Assembly (NCBI GenBank): GCA_964245495.1
Contig: CAXTNC010000170.1
Span: 1-7,133, forward strand
Direction: 5' to 3'
Source of the DNA: LMUY01 sp964245495
GTDB lineage: Bacteria > Pseudomonadota > Alphaproteobacteria > Acetobacterales > Acetobacteraceae
DNA length: 7,133 bases
In this document: positions 6,008 to 7,133 of the stretch, one piece after another
How the letters are laid out: each line of letters begins with the position of its first letter
Position numbering within the stretch: position 1 is the stretch's first letter
Program-made: the position numbers and the translations under genes
Notes under the pieces: model-generated
The model's database searches: none
Told to the model about the DNA's origin: nothing
Seen by the model: the letters and a program-made list of their open reading frames with translations, nothing else

Positions 6008-7133
6008 GCCTGCTCACTGTTGCGGGCCTCACCATCCGCTTCGGTGCCGCCGCCGTCGTGGACCGCGCCAGCTTCACCGTGGCCCGCGGCGAAACCGTGG
6101 CCTTGGTCGGCGAAAGCGGCTCCGGCAAGTCCCTCACGGCGCTGGCGGTGCTGCGCCTGCTGCCGCCGGGCACGCTCGCCACGGGGGCCATCACCCTGGA
6201 CGGCGCCGACATGATGGCGGCCTCGCCGGAGAAGCTGCGGGCGATGCGCGGGCGCACCGCCGGCATGGTGTTCCAGGAGCCGATGACCAGCCTCAACCCG
6301 CTGCACCGCATCGGCCGCCAGGTGGGCGAGGCGATGGCGCTGCACGGCCGCCGCCCCAGCCGCGCCGCCGTCGCGGCGCTGCTGGACTCCTGCGGCTTCC
6401 CGGACGCGGCGCAGCGGCTGGGCGCGCTGCCGCACCAGCTCTCCGGCGGGCAGCGCCAGCGCGTGATGATCGCCATGGCGCTCGCCAACGACCCCGCCCT
6501 GCTGATCGCGGACGAGCCGACCACGGCGCTGGACGTGACCATCCAGGCGCAAATCCTGGGCCTGCTGGCCGAGCAGAAGACCCGGCGCGGCCTCGCCCTG
6601 CTGCTGATCAGCCACGACCTCGGCGTGGTGCGCCGCCACGCCGACCGGGTGTGCGTGATGAAGGACGGCCGCATCGTCGAGCAGGGCCGCGCCGCCGCCG
6701 TGTTCGCCCACCCCAGCTATCCTTACACGCGCATGTTGCTGGACGCCGAACCCGGCGGCCGGCCGGACCCGCTGCCCGCCGCGGCCCCCATCCTGGCGCA
6801 GGCCACCGACATCCGCGTCGCCTTCGCCGGCCGCCGCGGCCTGTTCCGCCGCGCCGCGGCCACGGTGCGGGCGGTGGATGGCGTCTCCATCGCCATCCGG
6901 GAGGGCGAGACGGTCGGGCTGGTGGGGGAGAGCGGCTCCGGCAAATCGACGGTGGGCCTGGCCTTGCTGCGCCTCGTGCCCGCCTCCGGCCGGGTGACGT
7001 TCGCCGGCACGGATTTGCAATCCCTGGTCCCGGCCGCCCTGCGCCGGCAGCGGGCGCAGATGCAGGTCGTGTTCCAGGACCCGTACGGCAGCCTTTCCCC
7101 CCGCATGGCGGCCGGCGAGCTGGTGGCCGAGGG
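6004..7133 (+). CDS. yejF: Double-domain ATPase YejF (cut by right edge)
   Basis: This is the ATP-hydrolysing subunit that powers the YejBE channel from the cytoplasm. About 376 codons are visible of the roughly 530 usual for YejF. It starts at GTG 6004, overlapping the yejE stop (GTGA). The first nucleotide-binding domain is complete: Walker A GESGSGKS (36-43), Q-loop Q91 in FQEPMTSLNP, signature LSGGQRQR (146-153), Walker B LLIADEP (166-172) and switch His H204 in LISHD. Next comes AHPSYPYTRMLL, the oligopeptide-ATPase tail motif. The second domain has Walker A GESGSGKS (308-315) and Q-loop Q358 in FQDPYGSLSP, then runs off the edge. Two fused domains in one chain separate YejF from the split DppD/DppF pairs. 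The frame is unbroken from 6004 to the end, and all key residues seen are intact. Confidence 0.94.
   Translation, partial: MSLLTVAGLTIRFGAAAVVDRASFTVARGETVALVGESGSGKSLTALAVLRLLPPGTLATGAITLDGADMMAASPEKLRAMRGRTAGMVFQEPMTSLNPLHRIGRQVGEAMALHGRRPSRAAVAALLDSCGFPDAAQRLGALPHQLSGGQRQRVMIAMALANDPALLIADEPTTALDVTIQAQILGLLAEQKTRRGLALLLISHDLGVVRRHADRVCVMKDGRIVEQGRAAAVFAHPSYPYTRMLLDAEPGGRPDPLPAAAPILAQATDIRVAFAGRRGLFRRAAATVRAVDGVSIAIREGETVGLVGESGSGKSTVGLALLRLVPASGRVTFAGTDLQSLVPAALRRQRAQMQVVFQDPYGSLSPRMAAGELVAE

Noticed and set aside
1..7133. Mobile elements, CRISPR arrays, tRNA or rRNA genes
   Set aside because: No transposase, repeat-spacer pattern, terminal repeats or structured RNA gene was seen. Almost every base is in a recognised coding gene, and base usage is uniform.

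Overview
The window is very GC-rich DNA with third codon positions almost all G or C. It is tightly packed and contains typical proteobacterial core genes, including KDO/LPS synthesis, so the source is Gram-negative. The gene set and the style of the proteins suggest an alphaproteobacterium, possibly an Acetobacteraceae/Roseomonas-like lineage. That placement is an inference from memory of gene order, not something the sequence proves.

Layout: on the minus strand, positions 941 down to 1 hold kdsB (CMP-KDO synthetase) followed by the start of pheA (prephenate dehydratase), which runs off the left edge. The two overlap by four bases (GTGA). Neither has an ATG start: TTG is proposed for kdsB and GTG for pheA. 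A divergent intergenic stretch (942-1034) carries a perfect 18-bp palindrome. On the plus strand, from 1035 to the right edge, lies one apparently continuous operon: a small secreted Gln/Gly-rich protein of unknown function, an inositol-monophosphatase-family phosphatase (HisN-like), then yejA-yejB-yejE-yejF. The last gene is cut by the right edge. Junctions on this strand are contact or overlap throughout (0-1, 10, 1, 4 and 4 bases), implying co-transcription and translational coupling.

How the genes work together: YejA is a periplasmic oligopeptide-binding protein, YejB and YejE are the two membrane permeases, and YejF is a double-domain ATPase. Together they form an ABC importer of the microcin C/oligopeptide type. 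The phosphatase just upstream may be a housekeeping histidinol-phosphate or inositol-phosphate phosphatase; its place in the operon does not prove a link to transport. pheA and kdsB are unrelated housekeeping genes for phenylalanine and lipopolysaccharide.

This is mostly an ordinary chromosomal region, and I see no new defence, mobile or RNA-based system. The points worth a second look are the phosphatase gene, which has no standard start codon where its coding signal begins; the small secreted protein upstream of it; the palindrome between the divergent genes; and a lone cysteine pair in YejA.
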